Source: Diospyros lotus (taxonomy: Eukaryota > Streptophyta > Magnoliopsida > Ericales > Ebenaceae). Taken from it: 64,000 bases of DNA. The position numbers and the translations under genes were made by a program. The DNA is taken from the NCBI RefSeq assembly GCF_014633365.1, contig NC_068340.1:41502328-41566327 (forward strand). The letters run 5' to 3'. Below the pieces are notes generated by a model. The model was not told the DNA's origin and did no database searches. It worked only from the letters and a program-made list of their open reading frames with translations. Below are positions 24,493 to 36,379 of the stretch, piece after piece (position 1 is the first letter of the stretch; each line of letters opens with the position of its first letter).

Positions 24493-26748
24493 TTAGGTTG
24501 CAGAGTCCATGGCCAGGATGGTGCTGAGATTCATGGGATTCATGTACTTGGTTGAGCCCGTCAAGATCTGCTGTACAATGATCCTGTTGGCCCTCTCTGA
24601 TGGGTGGAATGCATCCCAAAATGCATAGATGTCTCTGTTAGGGCACAGGCTTGAGAGGGGGGTGCAGAGTCCCAGCCCATTGTATGGCCCTTGCCCACAA
24701 CATGCGATCTTTGATGTCACAAATCCTGTTCATTGTCCATTGCCACAAACAAAGTTACTATTGTCAGCTAGGTGAATTGCATGACGAGAGATCACTCGAT
24801 GGCGAACAAGATTAAGAAGTACTTTAAACTCTACAATCTCGAACTGACTGATAAAGTGATTGCTATTCTGATTTTTGTATAATAGGTTTTGAATTATTGT
24901 TTGTAAGATCTAGATCAAGAAGAGAGAATCTCGTGTTAGCAAATTCACAAATCCACACACAAAATCGTTTGAGGATGAGTTCAAATGGCATGATGATTGA
25001 AGGATATAAATGCCGATGGTCCTACCGTTAGGTGGACTTTCCGATTTGCCTTTATTAGTTATCTCTTCGATAGAGACGCATCGACTGGAAGAGGACGAAG
25101 AGCGTACCGTAAGCCTGAGGATCGGAGATGAAATCCATGTTCATTTCCAAGGCATTCGCTGCGACGAACACGTCGGCTCCGATCTCGCTGTTCAGGCCGT
25201 TGAGCATCTCGACGAGCTGCGGATTGAACAGTCCGGCGGCTCGCTGCAATTCCGGCACGCAGTCGCCATTCGGGCTCCGCTGCGCCAATTCCGCCGGCAC
25301 GCATCCCATTGGCCCCGTCCCCGTGACCAGAACTCTCCGAGCCCCCAATTCATATAGCCTCTGCAACAATTGTACAATCAAAATCGGTATATAAATTAAC
25401 CAAAATATTATATTAATGCCGTGTTCGATGGGCTTTAATGAGCACGTGAAAAAGCAAAGCCCCGGCCCACTGTACCCACTCCACCAACCAAACACGCCCT
25501 AATGCATGATTTTCAGTCTGACATCGCCTTCTCCATACGTACGTGCATGCCCAACCAGACCGAAACTGACACCGCCATTAATGGCGACAACGAGCTCAAG
25601 CTCAACATTGCCGATAACAAAACAACTCTCCTTTTAGCTGATTAACTCTCTTGTCTGTATATACTTAGCCAAGAAAATTAATGGTATTAATTCCCACAGA
25701 ATTTTCGAGTCGGAAAATGGTTTAATTACCGTCAGAACTTTCCGGTACTCGGAGATGAGATACCGGACGTAATCCGGGAGAGCGAACTGGCGAGATCTGG
25801 GGGAGAAGGGAATCAGATAGTAGTTGTTCACGAAGTCGTTGCCGCCGAGAGTGATGAGAACAAGAGCCTGGTTTACGAGCGCCTGAGTTTGTTCGGGTCC
25901 GATGAGAGCAGCTACCCTTGCTTGGTACTGCTGGAAGTATTCCAGTTGCTTCCCGATCCTGATTATGTTGATCTGCAGTTTCAATTTTCTCCACCTTTTC
26001 AGTTTTCAGTGTTTAATTCATGATGCATGGCAGAGATTTGTAAAAGAAAAGCAACATTTTAATTAATTACATACGAATTGGATCCCGGTGTCGTTGAGGA
26101 TGCCGACGCCGGCGGAGGCGAAGTTGGCGCCGACGAGCAGTTTCTCTCCTTTGAGCAGCGGGCTCAGGTACGGCTGCGTTGGTTCGGTCCCCATTTGCTC
26201 ACCTTGAAGTTACAACTCAATATCATGCATGGCAAAGTTTATAAACATTTAACCAAGCCACATTAATTAATGTCATTTTTTTTTTATGATCTAAAAAAGG
26301 CTATATTAATTGGTCCCATTTGGCATCGAGATTCGAACTTATCTAAGAGAGAACTCATGCATATAGGTCTTGCAAGCCTTACTTGATGATGCATCCAACT
26401 AGTTTACGCGCTATCGTGCAGTCAATGTCTTCGAATTCAATTTCATTAATTAACACAAAGAGAAAAACAAAAATAAATGTATATATAAAACTTACTGATG
26501 ATATCAGGAATGTTAAGGCCATTAGAGAAACGACCAGTGGGGCGGTGAGTCGGGTAGTCAATGCCATAAGGGGGAGAGTCGGCCCTAGCACTGGTAAGCA
26601 GATAGTCATTATTACCACTATCGACGAGCGAGTCCCCAAAAACAAAGAAAGCCCGAGCTTCAACCCTGCAGTTAAACCCTAGCGTCGCGACCACCACAAC
26701 CACCAGACAGAGAGTCCTCGTTGACCGGGTGGTGGTGGAGCTCTCCAT
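24493..26748 (-). CDS. GDSL-type esterase/lipase, secreted
   Basis: Five exons on the minus strand: 26748-26496, 26202-26075, 25972-25730, 25360-25108 and 24725-24493, all GT-AG, giving 369 residues, a typical length. The N-terminus has a strong signal peptide (a hydrophobic [13 protein letters not shown] core, cleavage likely around residue 31). Family blocks are intact: [10 protein letters not shown] with nucleophile Ser40, [12 protein letters not shown] with the oxyanion Gly, LGGNDF with Asn172, and the DAFHPSE block with Asp330 and His333. Paired cysteines such as [13 protein letters not shown] also fit. These SGNH hydrolases act on acyl esters in the apoplast, including cuticle lipids and xyloglucan or pectin acetates in some members; the closest remembered relatives are the LTL1/At5g33370 type. 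The exact substrate cannot be read from the sequence. The intron at 25361-25729 carries a small MITE. Confidence 0.94.
25417..25499. mobile_element. 83-bp miniature Harbinger-like MITE in a GDSL intron
   Basis: Ends TGCCGTGTTCGATGGG and, reverse-complemented, GGGCGTGTTTGGTTGG form imperfect inverted repeats, flanked by TAA at 25414-25416 and 25500-25502. It lies inside intron 3 of the GDSL gene. The terminal sequence resembles that of the large element at 14176-15062. Confidence 0.6.
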
Positions 26749-27148
26749 GGATACTAGCTAGGAAGCAGGATATTGTTGAGGATATTGCAGGGAGGAGGAA
26801 GAGGGGGGGGGGCTTTATAGGAGCATTGAGTTTGCCATATTTAATTGCTTCTCCTACCACCAATGGAGGGTTGGTTTCTCATACTTAAATTCCCCATGCC
26901 CAAAGAGATCTACACTTGCTGGGCTCATGCCACATGGTTTTCTCTTATTTCAAGTACACCACCACCAGTAGGTCGTCAGCTATAGCAATGCTTTTGATGA
27001 CCTCCCTCTTTACTAATCAACCCCTTATTATATGTTATATATATATATATATATGTGTGTGTATACACACACTTAAATTCAGATTAAATATTCATCTAAA
27101 AAACATTGCTGTTGTCTTAATATTAAATAAAAAATATTATAATACACC
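26749..27148. other. 5' flank of the GDSL gene
   Basis: Leader and promoter of the minus-strand GDSL gene, with a G run at 26804-26812 and (TA)n/(TG)n repeats around 27040-27070. No separate gene. Confidence 0.5.
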
Positions 27149-28062
27149 TGTCTGACGTTCAAAACTAATCGACCGTGATTCGTTGATTTGCACTAATCAA
27201 ATGAACAAGGAAAGAGAGAAAGAAAAAGATACATCGAGGAGTGTCATATGGTTCGATCAACGTTCCTCCGGGCAATTAGCCCCCTACAAAAACTCCGACG
27301 TTCAAGTGTGTAAGTGAGTAAGGGAGTAGGTTAGTAGAAAAAACATGTATTGGCTCTGAAGAGAGCATACTGATATAGGAGGAGGAGATGTTCTTCTATG
27401 CAATGCATCGTGCGTCTGCGAGCGATGAGACTGAATATTCGGCATCGACGGAGGTACTCAGATGGCGGTATGGTGCCGACGAGACTTTCATTAATGAGGA
27501 TGGGATTCGCCATAAATAAGGATGAGATTTAAGATAGGCGTACAAATATCAAGAGGCAGCTGTAATGATGTTGCTTGCAGGCTGGTGTAAGGTCAAGATA
27601 AGATTGGCATAGGCCAAGAAATAGACAAAAAAGATGGAGCCAAATTGGGCTTGAACGGCATGTTCAGAATAACACTCATTCCATCGCTACTCTTTGGTTA
27701 TTCTACGGTCTCCTTGTCATGCAACGACCTGCTCAGAATAACACTCATTCCATCGCTACTCTTTGGTTATTCTGCGGTCTCTTTGTCATGCGAGTTGAAC
27801 AATTTGGTCAGCGAGCTGAGAGCCTCACTGGGAGTGCACTTGGCTAAATTAGCAAACTGGAAACGTCACTCGAAGCTCGCTAGAAGTATCGATAAGAGCT
27901 CATTTAAAGCCTGCTTGGTCCCGCGATTTTAGTCCGGGTTTTAGCGATGTGCGAGCTTGCTCCGACAAACTCGGCTTGGTGCCTATTGGGCATTAGGCGA
28001 TTGGGCCGGCCTGCCAAGTCGAGTTCACCCCATAAGGAGTAGTGCGAGAAATATGTATAACA
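27149..28062. mobile_element. Solo LTR, family L, with perfect ACACC target duplication
   Basis: Begins TGTCTGACGTTCAAAACT and ends TATGTATAACA, with TG...CA termini. The 5 bases before (27144-27148) and after (28063-28067) are both ACACC, the signature of an LTR retrotransposon insertion. At 914 bp with no primer-binding site, polypurine tract or gag/pol, it is a solo LTR left by unequal recombination. It is the same family as 33957-34756 (shared TCGACCGTGATTCGTT, CTCCGACG.TCAAGT, TATTGGCTCT and CGTCTGC in order). It contains a 69-bp tandem duplication. Confidence 0.88.
27664..27792. repeat. 69-bp tandem duplication inside the solo LTR
   Basis: TCAGAATAACACTCATTCC starts at 27664 and again at 27733, and the match continues through GTCATGC with about two mismatches (TACGGTCTCC against TGCGGTCTCT). 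Confidence 0.88.
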
Positions 28063-30576
28063 ACACCTTATTTAAAAACAAAAAGTATTTATTTAGGAGG
28101 TTGGGTACTGCAAAGTTATGGATTCGAGTCAGCCTCCATGCCACTGTTAATAATCTACATGTATCTATCGGGCAAGGGTCTAGGTTTCGGCCCACGATGT
28201 ACTCATCCAACTTGCTTGCCCGAGGTGGGCCAAGCTGCGATTTATAGAGTAGAGTGGTTATCCGATAACGGGACCTCCTCATTAATTTTCACTTTATAAA
28301 AAACCTTAAAATCCTTGACATCCAATATTATAAGGTACATTAGCGCGAATACTAACATTTACAATGAAAACACTCTACTACTCTTCAAATAATAACTCAG
28401 AATGTATAAAGCATACTCAAGAACTAAATCACCATTTTAGGTGAAATTTGACATTTTTATACTTTAAACTTGCGGGATCATAAATTTGGTTGCATTGTAC
28501 TTGACATGGCCCATATATGTAGGGATTATTATTGACTCATGGGATTATGAAAGCTCTTGAATTAATAAATATTTAAACTGTTGGTGACAGTCGCATTTGT
28601 GACATTTATTATACATCTTTGGTATATTGATTATGAAAGCTGGCTCAGTCATTTAGATCATTATCAAGTCTTCATCAAGTCTTAAAGCAAAGCGCGGCCA
28701 ATAATGGATCATTGATAATGAAATTCCTCACTTTTAAGCTAATTTATTGTAGTCGCATTCTTGTCGCATGGACTCCCCACATTTATTGAAAATACTGTTT
28801 ATATATTTAATTATGATATTTTTTGTGATATTTATTTATTAATGTGTTATATTTTATGTCACGTCAATATAAATATATAACCATATGAAGGACCAAGACC
28901 CCCAAGGTTTGACTCGTGGTGAACCTATCTGTTTACTTTAAGTTAGTAGAGTAACTAAACCGTGAGTTTTATTAAAGATGAGATAGATCTGGATCGAAGG
29001 CTAACTATGATTGAAAGATTTTTTAAGTTTCTCACATTACAAAATATATATATAACTATCAATATATGATATTATAAAAAATATCATAATTAATTTAGTG
29101 TTTAAATATTATTTTTCTATTTATATAAAATATGGATAAGCAAGAAAAAATCGAATCGCTCTAAACCGTCAAATTGTGATTTTACAAAATTAGTAGTTTC
29201 TCATGATTTGACAATTTTAAAAGCCACCCAAAGTGATTTCGTTTAGATTTTGTGCTTTGCAAACCGCAAAACCTACCAATTGTCCCAATAAAACAAGGTT
29301 TTTATAGTTTAGATTTTATATTTAATCATAAATTATAAATTTTAATTGATCGTAATCTAATTTACCTTCTCAAGGAAAATTTCCCTAAAAAAGCACACTA
29401 GCTGGGGCTGGGGGCAGCTTATTTATGAAGATGGGGAAGCCAATGAACAATAAAGGGTTGCATGTGACCAAATTAAATTGGGGTGGGGTTACACTTCAGC
29501 TACTACCCAAAAATCAAATTCAAGTCCAATCCACCCCAAAATGGCCAAACTAACTAACAACTTTTTTTATTTAATTAATAAGATGGCAAGAAAAAGGAAA
29601 CAAATAAAAGCATTGTCGTGACGTGACTACTTTGCAAGATATTTGAAGTTGCCATGAATAGTCACAAATGAGCTGAGTTATTTATGAGTGGATTGGTATT
29701 TGACTTGATAAAATTTCGATTGAATTTGTTCGTTAAGATGAACAATCCAAATAACTTTAAATCTCGATTTATAAATGAGCCTAGCTTTCGTGTTTTGATT
29801 TGATTAGAAGCTTACGAGTAGATCCAATTAGAAATTTACAATTAGTTCGTGAAAATAGGCTTGTTTATAAATACACTAAAAAATTTATTCATAATTTTAT
29901 AAATATATTATTTAACATATATATATATATATACATATCATTATGATATTATATTATTTATTAAGTGGGTCCTTCTCCAATAAACCCATCTTTGCATGTT
30001 CCTCTCCCTCCCATTTCCTTAACCAACGGTTTCTCTTTTTTTCCAGGAGTTTATACATACATATCATCATAATATTATGTCATTTATTAAGTAGGTCTCT
30101 CTCTCTAAGAAACCTAGTTTTGTCTATTCCACTCTTTCCCATTTCCTTGGCTGCTTGTTTCTCTTCTTCTCCAGCAATCTACATTTGTTTGCTCTACTTT
30201 CTTTTGTCGTCGCCTCACCTTACCTCTCGTCGTTGCCCCGTCGATTGCTATTGTATTCTTCCTCTTGTCGTCATGCACACCCTTTCCTCTATTGCTACCG
30301 CTACACAACTTTCTCTTTTAGTAATGGCGAGCCGAGCTTAGCTCATCTCAACTCAATTACAACCATAATCATGAATGGAATGCAAATTCACTTTCTTCCC
30401 CAAATTAGGTATTAGTTTTGCATTAAGTTATGTAACGCAGAAACTAAAGGCCTTGTACCTTTCACCCATCGTTTGAGTGAAGGAATTTAATGCAACAATA
30501 AGTCATCATTGAGCTCGTGGAACTTATGTTTAGTCAAAAATAGCTTAGATGCAATTGGCCTTTGAGCCGAGGCTTT
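28063..30576. other. AT-rich intergenic DNA, no gene recognised
   Basis: A balanced patch at 28063-28290 contains GGATTCGAGTC and GGTGGGCCAAGCTGCG and may be an old transposon remnant. The rest is AT-rich. Around 29690-29930 there are degenerate TTGATTTG/ATAAATGAGCCTAGC motifs similar to the element at 59317-60058. The open frame 29943-30341 is low-complexity and not convincing. Confidence 0.45.
29937..30180. repeat. Diverged tandem duplication of about 120 bp
   Basis: The order ATCATTATGATATTAT, ATTTATTAAGTGGGTC, CCCATTTCCTTAACC, GTTTCTCTTTTTTTCCAG recurs as ATCATCATAATATTAT, ATTTATTAAGTAGGTC, CCCATTTCCTTGGCT, GTTTCTCTTCTTCTCCAG. The copies differ at many positions. Confidence 0.6.
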
Positions 30577-31069
30577 GGCCAAATTCATATTTTTTTTTAA
30601 TGCATTTTTATATTTTTTATTTAAATATTTAATTTTTTTAATTCAATTATAATATTGTTAAACTTAATTTTCAAGTCAATTTAACTTTTATACTTTAATT
30701 TTTTTTTCATGTGATAACTCAAATTTTTTATTCATTTAAATTATACTATAAGACTTATATTTTTTAGTCAATTTTAATTCTATACTTTTTATATGTAAAA
30801 AAAATAAATAAAATGAGATGATAAAATATATGTCATATTCTGTTTCTGCTAAAATATATAGATTAAATTAACTCAAAAATACAAATTCTATGGTGTAATC
30901 GAAACAATAAAAGTTTGAGTTACCACATAAAAAATAATATCAAAGTATAGGAGTTAAATTGACTCGAAAACATAAATATAAAGATGTAATTGAAATAATG
31001 AAAACTTTGATTAATTATACAAAAAAAAAAAAAACGTGAATGTATAAGGGAAAAAAATATAAATTTGGC
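30577..31069. mobile_element. Long-inverted-repeat MITE-like element, family A
   Basis: Starts GGCCAAATTCATATTTTTTT and ends ATATAAATTTGGC, mirror ends of the same family as 35517-35994. The internal CATATGTATTTTTGAGTCAA-type motifs are present in both orientations, so the element can fold into one long hairpin. No transposase. Confidence 0.65.
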
Positions 31070-31682
31070 AGCTGAGATGTCCCCATTGTATTTGGTTCAT
31101 GCCTTAGTGCCCTGTTTAAGGTAGGGAGGGTGGATTATTCATGGGACATGTATAAATCACAAAAACAAACACGAACCAATTAATGCTTCCAATTAAGAAA
31201 CATATATAAGATAACATCACTTAAGTGGAACTTTTTATAAGAAGAAATTAATGTGAAATTAAATCAAACTTTATAGAGCCAACTACCCTACGTACACACC
31301 AATAGGGCATTGCATAATGGTCCAAACAAGAGCCACCCTACAAGCTTGTTCAACTTCAACCCAACTATATATTCATGCTCATTAATTGCATTGGCACAGG
31401 AGACACGAGAAGAATTTCATGTATATGTTCAAGTACCTTTCTTAGTTCATTTTGGGAAGTTGTGACATAGAAGGGGGATGCAACAATTAGAAAGTTGTGG
31501 ACTTATCTATCAACCATCCAATTAAATGGTTTAAAGATCTACTACTATATAAATTTGAATACTATTTATTGCTACTTATATTTAGATTATTGTGCTGACG
31601 TAATAGTTCTTGACTTTACCAAAAAAAAAATAGACGCTACGTAATGAATTAAGCCACCACATTATTAACATTTATATAATTA

Positions 31683-31988
31683 GGGGTGAGTACTTGGTCG
31701 ATTCAATTACCTAATCGACCGAAATGTTCAAATCAAAATAACAGAACTTATGTCAAAAATAGAACCAAATCAACTGAACAAATATGAAAAAAAAATTGAA
31801 TAGGCCAAAAAAATAAAAATAAAAAACATAGTTTTTGATATTTCAATCAATTCGACTATTTCATTTTTTTTCAATATGAAAATCGAACCGAACCAAAATA
31901 AATTGAAATTACCAAATTTAAAAATTGAACCGACAGTTTCAGTCAATTTGGTTTGATTATTTCAATTAGATTTTAATTTTGCTCACAC
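31683..31988. mobile_element. MITE-like element of the GGTTCGATT family with GGTGAG ends
   Basis: The left end GGGGTGAGTACTTGGTCGAT and the reverse complement of the right end, TGTGAGCAAAATTAAAATC, form short inverted repeats. In between are AATCGAACCGAACCAAAAT and related motifs on both strands. About 305 bp, non-coding. Confidence 0.6.
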
Positions 31989-32760
31989 AAAACTACATTT
32001 TATAGTTGGTTTTGTTAAATAAAAAATTAAAAGAAATAAATGCTATTATATACTCCTAAAATTATGTATATAGAAGGTGTATATTTTCTTTCTTGTTACC
32101 AAACTTTTTAGTAGATACAAATCAAAATAACTACCTAAGAACCCTAGTTCTTGGGATTACTATTCTTGCATGATTTTTTATCGCTCATGCCATTAATTTT
32201 GATAAAGAAGATAAATCGTAGGTAGACATTTGACTCTTACTTGAATCAAGTATTGAACTCGTGACCTACTAATACTAATTTTAATATATCACTTACCCAT
32301 CATTCTATCTATGTCTTGGGCCCATTAGGAACCTTAGTTGACAAAGCATAGAATAACCTCATAGGCAAACTCAGAATTGTCAGAGGTACAATATTCCTTT
32401 TAAGGATTTGTAATGAAATGACCATATGAAATTTAGCAATATTGTCTAGTTTTTGTCTTAGGTTGGACCCCAGCCCACTCTTGAAAATGACAATTTTTTT
32501 TATTGAAATGTTATTTGTATATTTCATTGTGATATTTTTAGTGATATTCGTATATTAATATGTTGTATATTTATATTAATATGACACAAAATAAAATGCA
32601 CAAATGCATGAGACTAACATGAATAAGAGTCATCAAAATCACCTTTATGATAATCACTTTGTGGTTAAGTGAAACGAGTGATTTATAAGATAAATATACA
32701 CAAATTTTAAATTAATTCATCATTTACACGTTATAATTGGGTGGTTTATTAATGTTCATA
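31989..32760. other. Intergenic DNA, nothing recognised
   Basis: AT-rich. The minus-strand open frame at 32309-32527 has no family resemblance. Confidence 0.5.
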
Positions 32761-33248
32761 GGTCAAATCTATAGTTTTGTCCTTATAATTTAACTCTTTT
32801 TTTTTTGTGTGTGACCAAATTTTTCATTATTTCGATTATATATAAATCTAATTTTTGAATCAATTTAACCCTATACTTTAACTTCTTTTTTGTTTTGTTG
32901 GTAGCAACTCAAACTTTTCGTTATTTTAATTACACCCATAAATCTGCATTTTTGAATCAATTTAACTATGTATTTTCATGTGTGAAACAAAAATAAGATA
33001 ACAAAATACATGTCACACTCTGCTCATATCAAAATATATAAATTAAATTAACTAAAAAATACACGTCCAAATGTGTAATCAAAACAATAACAAGTTTCAG
33101 TTAGTATACCAAAAAAAAAAAAAAGTCAAACTACAATCGTTAAATTAACTTAAAAATACAAGTTTATGGGTATAATTAAAATAACAAAAAATTCAAGCGG
33201 CTATACAAAAAAATATGAAAGTAAAGAGGCAAAAATATATATTTGGCC
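32761..33248. mobile_element. Long-inverted-repeat MITE-like element, family A
   Basis: Starts GGTCAAATCTATAGTTTTGTCC and ends AAAATATATATTTGGCC. The left half has TTTCATTATTTCGATTATA, TGAATCAATTTAACCC and the right half its reverse complement. 488 bp, no open frame. Confidence 0.7.
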
Positions 33249-33705
33249 AATATCCACGTACTAAGAAAAAAAAAACATTTGTTACTCAAAACAACATAAA
33301 CGATCAAAGTATCATTTAAGCAACATTTTCAACACAACAACATTGTAAAAATACCTCACATTATAAGATTAGTAAAACCAATCGAGGAGTTAGAATTCAT
33401 AAAATCGACTTTACATTATAAGATTAAGACTAGGAAGACGATAAGAATGAAAATAGCTAACAAGATGGAGGTGGGAAGAGCAAATATGATGGGAGAGGAG
33501 AGAGTCCGCACATGGCCAAATAAAATGGAGATGGCCTACTAGCTAGCTAGCTAGATTGAATTTATGAATGGCCAGCTGCAAAAGCCAAATCAAACACCTT
33601 ATTTCTCGGCTATTTAATTGATGCTCCTTCCCTTGTTGGTTGGCAATGAAACCACCACACCAACCCAATTTTAATGCCATTCTAGCTATGCTAACTAGCT
33701 TGCTT

Positions 33706-33706
<1 letters not shown>

Positions 33707-33750
<44 letters not shown>
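33707..33750. repeat. Compound (CA)n(TA)n microsatellite
   Basis: CA units at 33707-33738 pass directly into TA units at 33739-33750. Confidence 0.95.
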
Positions 33751-33884
33751 GGGTTCTTTTCCACTCGATTCACGATCTTCTATTAGAGCTTTCGTTTTTT
33801 AGTGATTAAATAGATATATGATGTTAGTGTATGTTAGTAAGTCACAATTTGATTGTTATAATGTTCTTAATAGTTATACACTAT

Positions 33885-35240
33885 ACCTGGGATTGTCAAT
33901 GGTTTGATTTGATTTCAATTTTTGTCAAAATTGTGACGAAACCAAACTTAAACTACTGTCGATGTTCGGAATTGGTCGACCGTGATTCGTTAGCCCGCAC
34001 TGGTGTGATGAATCCGAAAGGGAGAAGAAAGGGGTTGTCTGGTTCGGTCTGTTGATCCGCCGTTCGGTTCCTGAATAATACTCCGACGCTCAAGTAAGTA
34101 AGTAAGTAAGGAAATGCAAAGTATCAGCAAGTTGGCAAAAAAAGCCTACATTGGCTCTAGGAAGAGCTGGTTGATATATGGGAGGTGGAGAAGTCCTCTT
34201 GCGTATGATGTACGTCTGCAGATGATGGGACAAAATTTTTGGTGCCGGCAGAAGTGCCCATGTAGCAGTAAGATGTCGATAGGACCCTCATTAATATGAA
34301 CGGGATCTGTCATTAATGAGGATGAGATCTAAAGTAAGCGCACGAAAATCTAGACGTGACTGTAATGATATTGTTGCAAGAGGTTAGGATGGGATCAAAT
34401 GGGTCGAGAGGATGGGGCTAGATTGGGCCTGAATGACCCAATTGAGATAGCCCTTAAGCCATTAATGTTATTGGGCTTATGACTTTCTAGTTATGCGAGC
34501 TAATTGGCTAGGTCGGCGAATTGTAAAAGTTGCTAGGAGCTCACTAGAAGTGTAGTTGGGAGCTCGCTCGAAGTGTACAGCAAGCTAGAGACATTGCTGG
34601 AAACTCGCTTGGCCCTGAGATCCGAGCTCGGGCTCAAACGACGTGTGAACTTACCTCGATGTATTCAGCTCAAGGTCTACTAAGCCGTATGCAATTGGGT
34701 CGGCCCACTGGGTTGAGTCCAACCTATAAGGGATAGAGCAAGAAATATCCGTAACAACTACTAAAATCAAAACCAAATCATTACCTATTAGTTTTAAAAA
34801 TTAAAAACCACAAACCATTCAGTTTCGGTTTTAATCATGATTTTTTTAATTTGATCCATATCAACAAACAAAGACAAACTTTAATAAAATTACACTCTTC
34901 TTGAATAAAATTACAAATTAACTTCAAATTTCTTGGATATAATAATTTGATTCATAAAAATAAAATAATTTAAGATTAGGTTTTATTTTTATTTGTCAAT
35001 TACTTTATAAATGTTAAATATTTTATATATTTGTAATGTATTAGTTAAAATACTTGTAAAAAAATGTATTAGTCAATATATATATATATTATGTATATAT
35101 AATATATTAATTAAATAAATATATATTATATATATATTCGATTCAGTTTGATTCAATTACTCACACATTCAGTTTAGTTTCGATTCGATTTTTGGTTTGG
35201 ATTTAGTGAAAACCATAACTAAACCATACCCATTAAAACA
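33885..35240. repeat. GGTTCGATT-family element split by a solo LTR
   Basis: The left part at about 33885-33956 (TGGTTTGATTTGATTTC, GACGAAACCAAACTTAAAC) and the right part from 34762 (AAAATCAAAACCAAATC, CAGTTTCGGTTTTAATC, TTCGATTCAGTTTGATTC) carry the motif set of the family. The solo LTR 33957-34756 lies between them. Outer limits are approximate. Confidence 0.5.
33957..34756. mobile_element. Solo LTR, family L, with perfect ACTAC target duplication
   Basis: Begins TGTCGATGTTCGGAATTGG and ends ATATCCGTAACA. The flanks 33952-33956 and 34757-34761 are both ACTAC. The 800-bp unit has no internal retrotransposon genes, so it is a solo LTR. It matches 27149-28062 along its length and differs mainly by lacking the 69-bp duplication and by scattered substitutions. 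Confidence 0.88.
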
Positions 35241-35516
35241 GTGTTCAGTTTTTTTTCTAAATAAAACTATTACCCAATCAAACAATTTTTAATCTCATTA
35301 ACCAATTTAATTCCCCACAATTTCGATTGCAATTGCTATTGCTAACTATAACTTATATCTTATATTTTAAGTAAATATGAGCAAGTATAAGAAATATCAG
35401 TGATATCCTATTTGATGTAAATATGATAATGGAGAGTAATTTAATATATATTTTAAATAATAAAAATAAGAAGTATATTGTATTTTATACATATATTCTA
35501 TACAATATTTTATTTT

Positions 35517-35994
35517 GGCCAAATTTGTATTTTTGTCCTATACTTTCATATTTTTTTCGTATGATTACTCAAACTTTTTGTTATTTCAATTACATCTCTC
35601 AATCTATATTTTCGAGTCAATTTAATCTTTATACTTTAATTTTTTTTTTCGTGTGGCATCATGAATTTTTTATTATTTCGATTACACTTTTATGCTTACA
35701 TTTTCAAATCAATTTAACCCTTGTATTTTGATGGGTTAAAAAAAGATAAAGTATGATAAATTAACTCATTTTCTTTACACGTTAAAGTATATGAGTTAAA
35801 TTAACTTAAAAATACAAATATATAAGTATAATCAAAACAACGAATAATTTGGATTACCACACTAAAAAAAATCAAAGTACAGAAATTAAATTAATTCAAA
35901 AATATAAATATAAGGATGTAATTAAAATAAAAAAAAGTTTAAATAAATACTTAAAAAAATATAAAAATATAAGAACAAAGATATAAATTTAGCC
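35517..35994. mobile_element. Long-inverted-repeat MITE-like element, family A (best copy)
   Basis: The left end GGCCAAATTTGTATTTTTGT and the reverse complement of the right end, GGCTAAATTTATATCTTTGT, match at 16 or so of 20 positions, and the symmetry continues inwards (TATTTCAATTACATCTC, CGAGTCAATTTAATC against their reverse complements). 478 bp. Other copies: 7487-7965, 30577-31069, 32761-33248 and a fragment at 44723-44895. No transposase, no clear target duplication. Confidence 0.75.
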
Positions 35995-36379
35995 TTTCAT
36001 TTTTCCAGTGTCTTGGTCCAACTTCGGGGCCAATGGGCCGAAAAAAACCTCTTAGAGAGTTGGTCTTCAAGCCCCAAATAAGGGTTGTCTGGGCTTCATG
36101 GCCTTGGTTTTGGGCCTCCCCAATTCCAACCCAATAGCTTTGATGGGCCATCTTAAATATAATTTGCTGCATTATTTATTTTTTATTTAATATTATTTTA
36201 CGTGACATTTTATTTAAAATTTAAACAACTAACTGTAAAAAAATAATAATAAAAGATTATTCAAAATTAAGATTAATAACTTTTATTGGAATTATAATTA
36301 GTTTAATAATAAATAATAACATTTGTGAAAATTAATCGTTCTTTCAACGAAGATCCGAACTATAACGGGCTTATAACGC

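Noticed and set aside
28063..28290. GC-balanced segment after the solo LTR, considered as a SINE
   Set aside because: It has a GGATTCGAGTC motif but no convincing box A or A-tail, so it is left as unclassified DNA.
29943..30341. 132-codon open frame rich in Ser, Leu and Phe
   Set aside because: It runs over pyrimidine-rich tandem repeats and has no start context, splice sites or known motifs.
27149..34756. The two solo LTRs considered as the two ends of one 7.6-kb retrotransposon
   Set aside because: Each has its own different target duplication (ACACC and ACTAC), and the DNA between them has no gag or pol, so they are independent insertions.
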